From: Helicobacter mesocricetorum
GTDB taxonomy: Bacteria; Campylobacterota; Campylobacteria; Campylobacterales; Helicobacteraceae
Assembly (NCBI RefSeq): GCF_900198605.1
Contig: NZ_FZPJ01000036.1
Location: 1-36,143, forward strand
Direction of reading: 5' to 3'
Length of the DNA stretch: 36,143 nucleotides
Shown: positions 17,950 through 27,117 of the stretch, in pieces
How positions within the stretch are numbered: the first letter of the stretch is position 1
Layout of the letters: every line of letters begins with the position of its first letter
Translations under genes and position numbers: made by a program
The notes under the pieces: generated by a model
Database searches by the model: none
What the model was told of the DNA's origin: nothing
The model's input: only the letters and a program-made list of their open reading frames with translations

Positions 17950-18786
17950 ATGAGTAAGACAATCTTTTTTGATGCCTATCTTGCAAATGGTGGGAAGATT
18001 ACTTATGTTGATGAATATTTAAAACAGCAGGATAATCAACAAGAGGGTATTATTTTATTGGGTGGTTTTATTCAAGAGTTTTTTAATTTACTACCCAATT
18101 TACATTCCCAAAATAAAGAAATTTTTTTATTGCACCCTTTGAATTTTTGTAGGGACACTTCTATTAAACAGATTCTTTATGAGGTAGAGTGCGAAGAAGC
18201 AGTTATTGCTCTTTTGGCAATGTATTTGATTACCCAAACCAATGAGGAAGTTTTAGAATTTAAAAAAAATCTTGATGTTGGCTATCTCGCATCAGAATCC
18301 AATTTATCCGAAGAGGAATTAGAAGTTATCCAAAAGGTTTTTGTGAAATCTTTTAAGAAAACTCTAGTGATAGGAGAGGATTTTTATAATTCCAAAAAGG
18401 TTGAAAATATTGCTAGGATTTTAGCTTTAATGAGTCAAGACTTAGCTATTGAAATAGTATTTTTAGAGGCGATAAAAGTGCAAACAAGTGCGGTTAAGAA
18501 ACCCATTAGTAATATTAATGAGGTATATGGAATAGATGGGATGGTGGTTTATATCCAAGCGAGAAATTCTATTGCATCTCCTTATCTTGAAGCTTCTAAG
18601 CAATTTGCTGTAGTTGGGAAGGTTTGTAATAATCAAGTTATTGATATTCAAATGGATAATAGGAATTTAAAGGTTTCTTTCATTGAAAATCAATTTATAA
18701 AGGGAATGATAGGGATTTTATGGGTGCCAAAAAAAGAAAAAAATAGTTATTGTTATAAGAAAATTAGCATAAATAAGGTGGCATAA
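17950..18786 (+). CDS. protein replacing NuoF in complex I
   Basis: This 278-residue protein lies in the nuoF position but has none of the FMN, NADH or iron-sulfur motifs of NuoF. H. pylori (HP1265) and C. jejuni (Cj1574c) have a counterpart. Residues 138-161 (TLVIGEDFYN...NIARILALM) strongly resemble residues 546-569 of the NuoG encoded next door, with 13 identities in 24. The C-terminal part (VVGKVCNNQVIDIQ...GMIGILWVP) also has the look of the end domain of molybdopterin-type oxidoreductases. I infer that it descends from a NuoG-like C-terminal domain. I chose ATG 17950, two bases after the previous stop codon. The in-frame ORF from 17908 is inside the preceding gene. The stop codon overlaps the nuoG ATG. 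Confidence 0.78.
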   Translation: MSKTIFFDAYLANGGKITYVDEYLKQQDNQQEGIILLGGFIQEFFNLLPNLHSQNKEIFLLHPLNFCRDTSIKQILYEVECEEAVIALLAMYLITQTNEEVLEFKKNLDVGYLASESNLSEEELEVIQKVFVKSFKKTLVIGEDFYNSKKVENIARILALMSQDLAIEIVFLEAIKVQTSAVKKPISNINEVYGIDGMVVYIQARNSIASPYLEASKQFAVVGKVCNNQVIDIQMDNRNLKVSFIENQFIKGMIGILWVPKKEKNSYCYKKISINKVA

Positions 18787-21257
18787 TGAATCAGGTAAAA
18801 ATCAAAATTGATGGTTATGAGATTGAGTGTAACGAGGGAGAGAGCATTTTAAATGTAGCAAGAGCAAATGGAGTATTTATTCCCGCTATTTGTTACCTTA
18901 CTTCGTGTTCTCCTACTTTGGCTTGTAAAATGTGTATGGTAGAAGTTGGCGGAAAGAGAGTTTATGCCTGTAACGCTAAGGTAAAAGATGGCTTAGAAGT
19001 TATCGTAAATACTCCAGAAATCGAACAAGAACGTAAAGCAATTATGCAAGCTTATGATGTAAATCACCCTTTACAATGTGGTGTTTGCGACAAAAGTGGA
19101 GAATGTGAATTACAAAATTATACGCATTATGTGGGAGTGAATTCTCAAGAATATGCTCTAAAAGATGAATATAAAGCTTTTGATAGTTGGGGAAAGACGG
19201 TTTATGATCCTAATTTATGTATTGTTTGCGAACGTTGCGTAACACTTTGTAAAGATAAAATTGGAAAGTCTCACATCAAAGCTCTTAAACACGATGGTAA
19301 TATGCCTTCCAAAGAATACAAAGATATGATGCCAAAAGATGCTTATAGTGTTTGGACTAAGTTTAAAAAATCTTTAATTGGTCTTAGTGGGGAAGGGGAT
19401 TGCGGGGATTGTGGAGAGTGTGCAAGTGTTTGTCCTGTTGGGGCGCTTAGTATCGGGCATTTTCAATACCGTTCTAATGCGTGGGAATTACATAAGATTT
19501 CAAGTAGTTGTGTGCATTGTGCTAATGGTTGCCCTATTGAATATGAAGTGAAACAAGCGGGTATTGGAGGGTTTCAAAAGCAAGTTTATCGTGTTACTAG
19601 TGATTGGAATTTTGCTACATTATGCCCTGCTGGGAGATTAGCTTTTGATGTGAATAATCAGGAAATACAAAAAGACGAGAATGCTTTTAGGGCTACCATA
19701 GCGGCTTTTAAAGAGGCACATACCATTGCTTTTAGAGGGAATATTAGCAACGAAGAAGCTTTAATTCTTCAGTATTTGAAAGAAAAAATGGGCTATAAGC
19801 TTTTATGTGATGAAGTAAAAGATTTTTCGAGTTTCCTTAAAGTTTTCTCATCTACATCGGGAAATTTAGGAGAAGCTACCCAAAAGGACATTGTAGATAG
19901 CACCTTAGTAATTTGCTTTGGTGGTGCTATGAGTTATGATATGCCAGTGGTTACTCATTTTATTAATAATGCTATGAAGCAAAACAAGGGTGCGACTTTA
20001 GCTTATTTTCATACTATGGAAGATTGTGTCGCTAATAACTTTGTAAAACCTGCAAATCTCATTAAAGGCATTTATAAACCAGATTCCGAAGAGGCGTTTG
20101 CGCTTTTATTAGCAAGCATTTGTATCCCAGAAGACAAGAGAGTGGAATCTCTAAAAAAACAGATTGAAAATTATCAAACTACGATTGAAAAAGAAGTAGA
20201 AAAAGAAGTTAAGACAAAAGTTAAAATCCCAGAACTTGATGAGAATGGAAATGTAGTTTTAGATGAAGAGGGAAAAGAGAAAATCATAGAAAAAGAAGAA
20301 ACCAATAAGGTTAAAGAAACCATTACTATTTCAAGCAGTCAGCTTATTGATTATTGTTCTAAAGATTTATTGGAAACTATAGAATCCTTAAAACAATCTT
20401 TAAATGATGCTAAAAGTCCAATTTTAGTTATTGGGTTTGATCTTTATAATGCCCCAAATGCTACCAATATCGCTAGAATCTTAGGAATGATTGAGAGATA
20501 TTCGGAAGTTAAGATTTTATTGCTTGCGCCTACAACCAATGCCTTAGGAATATCGCTTATTTGTGAATTAGATGAAGAAAAAAAGGGATATTGCATAGGT
20601 TATAATACAAAAGGGGATTATAGGATTGGAAGTGATAGTGAGAATATGCTTATAATGCCTTATTTAAATGAACAAGAAGGAACATTAGTTAATATTGACA
20701 AAAGGGTGATTCCTATATCTCCTGCAACCCCTTATTATGGTTATGAGCTTAATGATATTGCTAAGGAATTGTGTTTGGATTATGAAAATACTATTGATTA
20801 TACCCCATTGCTTCCTTTAGAAAAGGGATTTAAATCGGTAGAATATGATGATTTAGAATATGGTTTTGCAAATGATGGCACAGAAATACGTGGATATTTA
20901 TTGAATGCTGATTATCCTATGGAAGAAAATGTTGAAATCCAACTTGTAGAATTAAAGCCATTACAAGAATATAATCTTTATATAAGAAACCCTATGGCGC
21001 ATTTTTCTAAACAGACTCTAAAATCCCAATATATTGATTCTAAAAATGGTTTGCAAATTTCTTCTTCTTTGGCTCAAAAACTCCAATTAAATACCAATGA
21101 TGGAGTGGAAATAAGCTTTGATGATGAAAAAGTCCTGCAAACACAAGTTATTATTGATTTAGGTATGGAAGGTGATTTTATGGCACTTGGTGATTGTGAG
21201 TTTGAGGAGTTTGTCGGAAGCTCCCGCTATCTTAAAGCTTCTATAAAGGTTGTTTGA
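18786..21257 (+). CDS. nuoG: NuoG, complex I 75-kDa iron-sulfur subunit
   Basis: This 823-residue peripheral subunit carries a chain of iron-sulfur clusters. The [2Fe-2S] ferredoxin domain has C36, C47, C50 and C62. The next cluster has H94, C98, C101 and C107. Ferredoxin-type ligands follow at C145/148/151/155 and C206/209/212/216. C242, C245, C249 and probably C280 form the extra N7-type cluster. The C-terminal two-thirds is a molybdopterin-oxidoreductase-like domain without cofactor. Residues about 455-515 form a highly charged, lysine- and glutamate-rich insert (EKEVEKEVKTKVK and similar) inside that domain. It overlaps its neighbours by one base at each end. Confidence 0.94.
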   Translation: MNQVKIKIDGYEIECNEGESILNVARANGVFIPAICYLTSCSPTLACKMCMVEVGGKRVYACNAKVKDGLEVIVNTPEIEQERKAIMQAYDVNHPLQCGVCDKSGECELQNYTHYVGVNSQEYALKDEYKAFDSWGKTVYDPNLCIVCERCVTLCKDKIGKSHIKALKHDGNMPSKEYKDMMPKDAYSVWTKFKKSLIGLSGEGDCGDCGECASVCPVGALSIGHFQYRSNAWELHKISSSCVHCANGCPIEYEVKQAGIGGFQKQVYRVTSDWNFATLCPAGRLAFDVNNQEIQKDENAFRATIAAFKEAHTIAFRGNISNEEALILQYLKEKMGYKLLCDEVKDFSSFLKVFSSTSGNLGEATQKDIVDSTLVICFGGAMSYDMPVVTHFINNAMKQNKGATLAYFHTMEDCVANNFVKPANLIKGIYKPDSEEAFALLLASICIPEDKRVESLKKQIENYQTTIEKEVEKEVKTKVKIPELDENGNVVLDEEGKEKIIEKEETNKVKETITISSSQLIDYCSKDLLETIESLKQSLNDAKSPILVIGFDLYNAPNATNIARILGMIERYSEVKILLLAPTTNALGISLICELDEEKKGYCIGYNTKGDYRIGSDSENMLIMPYLNEQEGTLVNIDKRVIPISPATPYYGYELNDIAKELCLDYENTIDYTPLLPLEKGFKSVEYDDLEYGFANDGTEIRGYLLNADYPMEENVEIQLVELKPLQEYNLYIRNPMAHFSKQTLKSQYIDSKNGLQISSSLAQKLQLNTNDGVEISFDDEKVLQTQVIIDLGMEGDFMALGDCEFEEFVGSSRYLKASIKVV

Positions 21258-22255
21258 TGTTGGTTTATGTGATTGAAACTTTGGTTAAAATCTTGTTGGT
21301 GGTATTAATATTTTCTGCATTAGGTGGTTTTACTACCTATATAGAACGTAAGGTATTAGCTTTTTTTCAAAGACGTTTGGGTCCTACAATGGTTGGACCT
21401 TTTGGGGTTTTGCAGATTTTAGCAGATGGAATTAAGCTTTTTACCAAAGAAGATATTGTTCCTAGCGGTGCTAATCCTATTATTTTTAGAATAGCACCCG
21501 CAATTACTGCTGCAACAGCTTTTATTGCTATGGCACCCATTCCATTTTTTCCAGAATTTGAAGTTTTTGGAATGACAATACAACCTATTATTTCTGATAT
21601 TAATGTGGGGATTCTTTTTGTGCTTGGTGTTGGCGCAGCTGGTCTTTATGGTCCTCTTTTAGGAGGGATTAGTGCTAATAGTAAATACTCTCTTTTAGGA
21701 GCAGCTAGGGCAACTATACAGCTTTTGAGTTTTGAAGTGGTTTCTGGATTGTCGCTTTTAGCTCCTATTATGCTTGTTGGTTCTTTGTCGCTTATTGACA
21801 TTAATAATTATCAAGGTGGTGGTATTGGTAATTGGTTAATATTTTCACAGCCTTTAGCATTTTTATTATTTTTAATTGCAGGATATGCGGAATTAAACAG
21901 AACGCCCTTTGATTTATTAGAACACGAGGCAGAAATTGTCGCAGGATATGCAACAGAATACTCTGGAATGCGTTGGGGAATGTTTTTTATTGGTGAGTAT
22001 GCAAATATGATTGCGCTCTCTTTTATTGTTTCTCTTTTATTCTTGGGTGGATTTAATCCTTTATGGTTTATCCCCGGTGGCATTGCTATTATTTTAAAGG
22101 TTATGTTTTTTATCTTTTTGTTTATGTGGGCTAGGGCTGCTTATCCTCATATTAGACCAGATCAACTTATGGGATTATGTTGGCGAGTTTTATTTCCTCT
22201 AGCACTTTTAAATGTTTTAATAACAGGTTTTGTAGTTTTAGGAGGTGGATTGTGA
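21257..22255 (+). CDS. nuoH: NuoH, complex I quinone-site membrane subunit
   Basis: This 332-residue membrane protein joins the peripheral arm to the membrane arm and helps form the quinone entry channel. About eight hydrophobic segments are seen. Conserved pieces are YIERKVLAFFQRRLGP near the N-terminus, NRTPFDLLEHEAEIVAGY with the following TEYSGM, and WARAAYPHIRPDQLM near the end. I chose ATG 21257, which shares its first base with the nuoG stop. A TTG codon immediately before it is the only longer alternative. Confidence 0.96.
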   Translation: MLVYVIETLVKILLVVLIFSALGGFTTYIERKVLAFFQRRLGPTMVGPFGVLQILADGIKLFTKEDIVPSGANPIIFRIAPAITAATAFIAMAPIPFFPEFEVFGMTIQPIISDINVGILFVLGVGAAGLYGPLLGGISANSKYSLLGAARATIQLLSFEVVSGLSLLAPIMLVGSLSLIDINNYQGGGIGNWLIFSQPLAFLLFLIAGYAELNRTPFDLLEHEAEIVAGYATEYSGMRWGMFFIGEYANMIALSFIVSLLFLGGFNPLWFIPGGIAIILKVMFFIFLFMWARAAYPHIRPDQLMGLCWRVLFPLALLNVLITGFVVLGGGL

Positions 22256-22854
22256 GTAAGTATGTGAAAATTGTAGATAAGCAAAAGCCATTAAGTGATG
22301 GACAAAGATTTGTTCGGTTTTGGAATCGGGCTTTCAAGGGAGAGATGCTTGTAGGGTTATGGTTGGTTTTAAAAGAGTTTTGTAAGGCTCAAATCCACAC
22401 CGTGCAATATCCTTTGGAAAAATTACCTATTAGTCCTAGATATAGGGCTGTGCATGAGTTAAAAAGACTTTTAGAAAGTGGGAATGAACGTTGTATTGGT
22501 TGTGGATTATGTGAGAAAATTTGTGTTGCTAATTGTATTAGGATGGAAACAAGTTATGGTGAGGATAAGCGCAAAAGGGTGAGCGAATATACGATTAATT
22601 TTGGACGTTGTATTTATTGCGGTTTGTGTGCTGAAGTGTGTCCAGAGCTTGCCATTGTCCATGGTGGTAGGTATGAAAATGCTTGTGAGCAAAGGGCGTC
22701 TTTTTCTTTGAAGCAAGATATGCTAACTCCTCTTGATAAAGTTTTAAATGGTCAAGATTGTGAATATGATGGAGTAGGCAGTGTTAGTATTGATGCGGAT
22801 TCAAAAATAAAAATTACTCCATTGAAATATTTACAAAAGGAAGAAAATGTTTGA
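22252..22854 (+). CDS. nuoI: NuoI, complex I two-cluster ferredoxin subunit
   Basis: This 200-residue subunit holds clusters N6a and N6b. Ligands are C81, C84, C87 with C130, and C120, C123, C126 with C91. The first group reads CIGCGLCEKIC followed by V in place of the usual P. I chose GTG 22252, because GGAGG at 22241-22245 is well spaced and the protein then starts with SKYVKIVDK after the initiator. The in-frame ATG at 22177 would overlap nuoH by 79 bases. The gene overlaps nuoH by four bases and nuoJ by eight. Confidence 0.94.
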   Translation: MSKYVKIVDKQKPLSDGQRFVRFWNRAFKGEMLVGLWLVLKEFCKAQIHTVQYPLEKLPISPRYRAVHELKRLLESGNERCIGCGLCEKICVANCIRMETSYGEDKRKRVSEYTINFGRCIYCGLCAEVCPELAIVHGGRYENACEQRASFSLKQDMLTPLDKVLNGQDCEYDGVGSVSIDADSKIKITPLKYLQKEENV

Positions 22855-23407
22855 GGCTATTGCTTTTTATACTTTTTGCGCTTTGACTTTGGCAATGTTT
22901 TTGGTGGTAGTTACTACAAGGAATATTCTTTATGCCCTTAGTGCATTAGCAGCAGGAATGATATTTATCTCTGCTTTCTTTTTCTTGCTTGAAGCAGAGT
23001 TTTTGGGAGTTGTGCAAGTTGTTGTTTATACAGGGGCGGTTATTGCGCTTTATGCTTTTGCTATGATGTTTTTTGATACACAAAATTTACAAAATGAAAA
23101 AATTGAAAATCCTAAAATTTTATTTTTATTGAGTGGAATGGGTGCGTTATTACTTGTTATTATTGTCATAGCACCTATTATTGGGGAGAATCTCGTTCAA
23201 ATTATTCCTTCACTACCTCCACAAGAAAATGTGGGAAATGTTCAAATGGTGGGCTATGTGCTTTTTACGAAGTTTTTAATACCTTTTGAAATTGCCGCTA
23301 TTATGCTTTTGGTAGCGATGATAGCAGGAATCATTTTGGCAAGTAAGGGTATGAAATATTCTTTAACTTTAGGGGAGAGTGAAAATAATAAAGAGGAATT
23401 AAAATGA
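22847..23407 (+). CDS. nuoJ: NuoJ, complex I membrane subunit
   Basis: This 186-residue membrane subunit has five predicted hydrophobic segments. The LGVVQVVVYTGAVIALYAF segment is the conserved third helix, which carries the pi-bulge seen in complex I structures. A charged C-terminal tail (LGESENNKEELK) follows the last helix. It overlaps nuoI at its start and nuoK at its end (ATGA). Confidence 0.95.
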   Translation: MFEAIAFYTFCALTLAMFLVVVTTRNILYALSALAAGMIFISAFFFLLEAEFLGVVQVVVYTGAVIALYAFAMMFFDTQNLQNEKIENPKILFLLSGMGALLLVIIVIAPIIGENLVQIIPSLPPQENVGNVQMVGYVLFTKFLIPFEIAAIMLLVAMIAGIILASKGMKYSLTLGESENNKEELK

Positions 23408-23706
23408 TAACGCTTAATCATTATTTAATTATGTCTGCTTTGATGTTTATAATAGGTGTTTTTGGAATCTTAAGACGCAAAAATATTTTGATGCTGTTTT
23501 TTGCAACAGAAATTTTATTAAGCTCTGTGAATGTAGGTTTAGTGGCTGTTGGTTATTACTTGGGGGATTTAAATGGACAGCTTTTTGCCTTTTTTATTTT
23601 AGCTATTGCTGCAAGTGAAGTTGCTGTTGGCGTGGGATTGCTTATTGGTTGGTATAAGAAATATCATACGCTTGATTTAGATTCACTTCAAATTATGAAA
23701 GGCTAG
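23404..23706 (+). CDS. nuoK: NuoK, complex I membrane subunit
   Basis: This 100-residue protein has three membrane helices. The two membrane glutamates needed for proton transfer are visible in FFATEILLSSVNV and AIAASEVAVGVGL. Length is standard. It overlaps nuoJ by four bases, and nuoL follows two bases after its stop. Confidence 0.96.
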   Translation: MITLNHYLIMSALMFIIGVFGILRRKNILMLFFATEILLSSVNVGLVAVGYYLGDLNGQLFAFFILAIAASEVAVGVGLLIGWYKKYHTLDLDSLQIMKG

Positions 23707-23708
23707 AA

Positions 23709-25544
23709 ATGGAAGCTTTTTTATATAGTGCTTTATTTGCTCCATTGATTGGTTCGGTTTTTGGGATCCCCTTTGCTACAAGAGAAAAAGTTTTAAGTGT
23801 TGCTATTTTTGCTTCTTTAATGATTGGCGTTTCTTTTTTCTGCTCTTTATTCCTCTTTGTTTATACATTTCAAAATGGAATCTTGAAATCCGTGTTAATG
23901 GACTGGATTGGTGCAGGAGGGCTTTATATTCCCTTTGGTTTTTTAGTTGATGGTGTAACTGCTACAATGATGATAGTTGTAACCTTAGTTTCTTTGTGTG
24001 TGCATATTTATGCAATAGGCTATATGAAGCACGATGAAAGTTTTAATCGCTTCTTTATTTATTTAAGTGCTTTTGTGTTTTCTATGCTTATTTTGGTGGT
24101 TAGTGATAATTTTGCTGGTCTATTTATCGGTTGGGAAGGTGTTGGGCTATGTTCTTGGATGTTGATTGGATTTTGGTATCAAAGGGATAGCGCAACTTTT
24201 GCTGCTAATGAAGCTTTTATTATGAATCGTATAGCTGATTTGGGAATGTTGCTTGGAATATTTTTGATATATTGGACTTTTGGAAGTTTAACCTATGAAG
24301 AAGTGTTTAATAATATTTATGAAGCACCTAAGGGAATCTTGAGTGCTATTGGTATTTTATTATTCGTAGGAGCTATGGGAAAAAGTGCTCAATTTCCCTT
24401 GCATACTTGGTTAGCTGATGCAATGGAAGGTCCAACTCCTGTTTCAGCACTTATTCACGCAGCCACTATGGTAACAGCTGGGGTTTATTTAGTGATTAGA
24501 GCAAGCCCTCTTTATCTAATGATACCAGAGATTGGATTTGCGATTGCTTCTTTGGGAGCCTTTGTTGCAGTATTTGCAGCAAGTATGGCTTTGGTTAATC
24601 GTGATTTAAAAAGGATTATTGCTTATTCTACGCTTTCACAGCTAGGATATATGTTCGTAGCAGCTGGTTTAGAGGCTTATTGGATAGCACTTTTTCATTT
24701 AGCAACCCACGCATTTTTTAAATCTTTGTTGTTTTTGGGTGCTGGGAATGTTATGCACGCTATGAATGATAAATTAGATATTAGCAAAATGGGGGCTTTA
24801 TATCAGCCTTTGAAATATACAGCAATTTTGATGATATTAGCCTCGATTGCACTAGCTGGTATTTATCCTTTCTCTGGATTTTTCTCTAAAGATAAAATCT
24901 TAGAAGTAGCTTTTGGAAGTGAGGCTTATATACTTTGGGGAATGTTGCTTTTGGGAGCATTTTTAACCGCATTTTACAGCTTTAGATTGATTATGCTTGT
25001 TTTCTTTGGGGAGAAAAAACACCAAGAACATCCTCACGAGGCTTATTCTTATATGCTTTATGCAATGTTGCCGCTTGGTGTATTGGCAGTTTTTAGTGGA
25101 TTTTTTGAATCTTTTTTTCATCATTTTATTACGCACACGCTACCTGATTTTGACGCCAAGCTTGATAGCCAAATAGTCTGGAATCTTATTTATATTACTT
25201 CTTTTGTTGCGTTAGCGGGAATTATTTTTGCGATTATTAAATACTATAAAGGTGGCTTTTCTCCTTATTGGGAGCAAACTTTTATCTATAAGCTTTTATT
25301 TAATCAATATTATATCCCTTATTTGTATGAAAAGATTTTTATTCAAAGCTTTATTAAGCTTTCAAAGTTTTTTTGGTGGCAAATTGATAAAAAAGTTATT
25401 GACTTTATCGTCGATGGTATCGCCTATATGCTTAATGGAGCTGGTTTTAGGTTAAGAATTATTCAAAGTGGCAATCTTTCTCATATGCTTAGAATAATGT
25501 TTTTTGGATTAATTCTTTTGTTGTTATTTATATTTATATCTTAA
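23709..25544 (+). CDS. nuoL: NuoL, complex I proton-pumping subunit
   Basis: This 611-residue antiporter-like subunit is hydrophobic throughout and ends in the long lateral helix region typical of NuoL. The conserved glutamate lies in GWEGVGLCSWMLIGFW. The lysine of the broken helix is in MGKSAQFPLHTWLADAMEGP. The family motif GPTPVSALIHAATMV follows. A further KRIIAYSTLSQLGYM segment carries the second conserved lysine. It lies between nuoK and nuoM without any gap longer than 10 bases. Confidence 0.96.
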   Translation: MEAFLYSALFAPLIGSVFGIPFATREKVLSVAIFASLMIGVSFFCSLFLFVYTFQNGILKSVLMDWIGAGGLYIPFGFLVDGVTATMMIVVTLVSLCVHIYAIGYMKHDESFNRFFIYLSAFVFSMLILVVSDNFAGLFIGWEGVGLCSWMLIGFWYQRDSATFAANEAFIMNRIADLGMLLGIFLIYWTFGSLTYEEVFNNIYEAPKGILSAIGILLFVGAMGKSAQFPLHTWLADAMEGPTPVSALIHAATMVTAGVYLVIRASPLYLMIPEIGFAIASLGAFVAVFAASMALVNRDLKRIIAYSTLSQLGYMFVAAGLEAYWIALFHLATHAFFKSLLFLGAGNVMHAMNDKLDISKMGALYQPLKYTAILMILASIALAGIYPFSGFFSKDKILEVAFGSEAYILWGMLLLGAFLTAFYSFRLIMLVFFGEKKHQEHPHEAYSYMLYAMLPLGVLAVFSGFFESFFHHFITHTLPDFDAKLDSQIVWNLIYITSFVALAGIIFAIIKYYKGGFSPYWEQTFIYKLLFNQYYIPYLYEKIFIQSFIKLSKFFWWQIDKKVIDFIVDGIAYMLNGAGFRLRIIQSGNLSHMLRIMFFGLILLLLFIFIS

Positions 25545-25554
25545 GGAGAGAACT

Positions 25555-27117
25555 ATGGAACATCTTTTAACATTACTTATTTTCTTTCCTTTTTTGGCTG
25601 CTATGTTGGCAATTGTTATTAGGAGCAATCTTAAGGCTTATGCGATTATTGTAAGTGTTATTGAATTATCTTTGGCGATTTTACTTTGGATGAGCTTTGA
25701 TAGTAAGGCTGATGGTTTTCAGTTTGTTTCCTCTTTTCCTCTAGTAGAGAGTTTTGGTATTCATTATCTAGTAGGGGTTGATGGAATTTCATTATTTTTG
25801 ATTGTGTTAAGTGCCTTTATTAGTCTTATTGGCTTTATTTACCTTAATGAAAAAAATGAAGTTAAAAAGCTGATTATTTCTTTGCTATTTTTAGAGAGTA
25901 TTATGATAGGTGTTTTTTGCGCACTTGATATGATTGTATTTTATATTTTTTGGGAGCTTTCTTTGATTCCTATGTTGTATATCATAGGTGCTTGGGGTAG
26001 TGGAAGTAGAATTTATGCTGCTGTGAAGTTTTTTCTTTATACCTTTTTGGGTTCTTTGATAATGTTGATAGGTATTTTATATCTAGCCTATTATTACTAT
26101 CAAATGAGTGGGGGTATATGGACTTTTTCTCTTTTGCAATGGTATAGCATAGATAGTATTCCTAGAGATTTACAACTCTGGTTATTTGTAGCATTTTTTT
26201 GTGGCTTGGCTGTCAAAGTCCCTATGTTTCCTTTCCATACTTGGTTGCCTTATGCACACGGGCAAGCTCCTACGATTGGTTCAGTTATTTTAGCGGCTGT
26301 TTTGTTAAAAATGGGGACTTATGGTTTCGTCCGCTTTTCACTACCACTTTTTCCTGATGCAAGCATAGTTTTTCTTATTCCTGTGGCTATTTTATCGTTA
26401 ATTATGGTTATTTATGGAGCTATGGTGGCTTTTGCTCAAGAAGATATGAAACAAGTTATTGCTTATAGTTCTATTTCTCATATGGGTGTTATTATGATAG
26501 GAATCTTTTCTTTGAATACCGAAGGGATTGCTGGTTCTATATTTTTTATGTTAAGCCACGGGATTATTAGTGGGGCTTTATTTATGCTTGTTGGCGTGAT
26601 TTATGATAGACGACATACCAAGCTTATTAGTGATTTTGGTGGATTGACAAAAGTTATGCCAAATTATGCAGTAATTTTTGGAGTTATGATGATGGCATCT
26701 GCTGGTTTGCCTTTGACTATGGGATTTGTCGGAGAGTTTTTATCACTTTTAGGGTTTTTTGCTATCTCTCCTATTATTTCGGGAATCGCTGGAATTAGTA
26801 TTATTGTTGGCGCGATTTATATGCTGTATTTGTATAAAAGGGTTTTTTATGGAGAATTAAAAAATGAAGAAAATTTTAAACTAAAAGATTTAGACAAGAG
26901 GGAGATAACGGCTTTATTGCCGCTTGTAGCTATTGTTTTGTGGCTTGGAATTTATCCTAAACCGCTTTTAGAACCTATTAGTAAAGGAGTGGAGAATATG
27001 CTGAATATCGCTCATTTAAGGATAGTAGATGAAAAAAATTTGGAGTTTTTAAATGTGGTATCAAAACAGGATATGCCAAATATTCAAGAGGAGGTAGTCA
27101 ATGTCGGAAGTTTTTAA
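25555..27117 (+). CDS. nuoM: NuoM, complex I proton-pumping subunit
   Basis: This 520-residue antiporter-like subunit has about 14 hydrophobic segments. The conserved glutamate is in IFWELSLIPMLYIIGAWG. The lysines lie in CGLAVKVPMFPFHTWLP and in KQVIAYSSISHMGV. A hydrophilic C-terminal tail of about 45 residues follows the last helix. AAGGAGAG lies just before the ATG. The 3' end overlaps nuoN by 17 bases. Confidence 0.96.
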   Translation: MEHLLTLLIFFPFLAAMLAIVIRSNLKAYAIIVSVIELSLAILLWMSFDSKADGFQFVSSFPLVESFGIHYLVGVDGISLFLIVLSAFISLIGFIYLNEKNEVKKLIISLLFLESIMIGVFCALDMIVFYIFWELSLIPMLYIIGAWGSGSRIYAAVKFFLYTFLGSLIMLIGILYLAYYYYQMSGGIWTFSLLQWYSIDSIPRDLQLWLFVAFFCGLAVKVPMFPFHTWLPYAHGQAPTIGSVILAAVLLKMGTYGFVRFSLPLFPDASIVFLIPVAILSLIMVIYGAMVAFAQEDMKQVIAYSSISHMGVIMIGIFSLNTEGIAGSIFFMLSHGIISGALFMLVGVIYDRRHTKLISDFGGLTKVMPNYAVIFGVMMMASAGLPLTMGFVGEFLSLLGFFAISPIISGIAGISIIVGAIYMLYLYKRVFYGELKNEENFKLKDLDKREITALLPLVAIVLWLGIYPKPLLEPISKGVENMLNIAHLRIVDEKNLEFLNVVSKQDMPNIQEEVVNVGSF

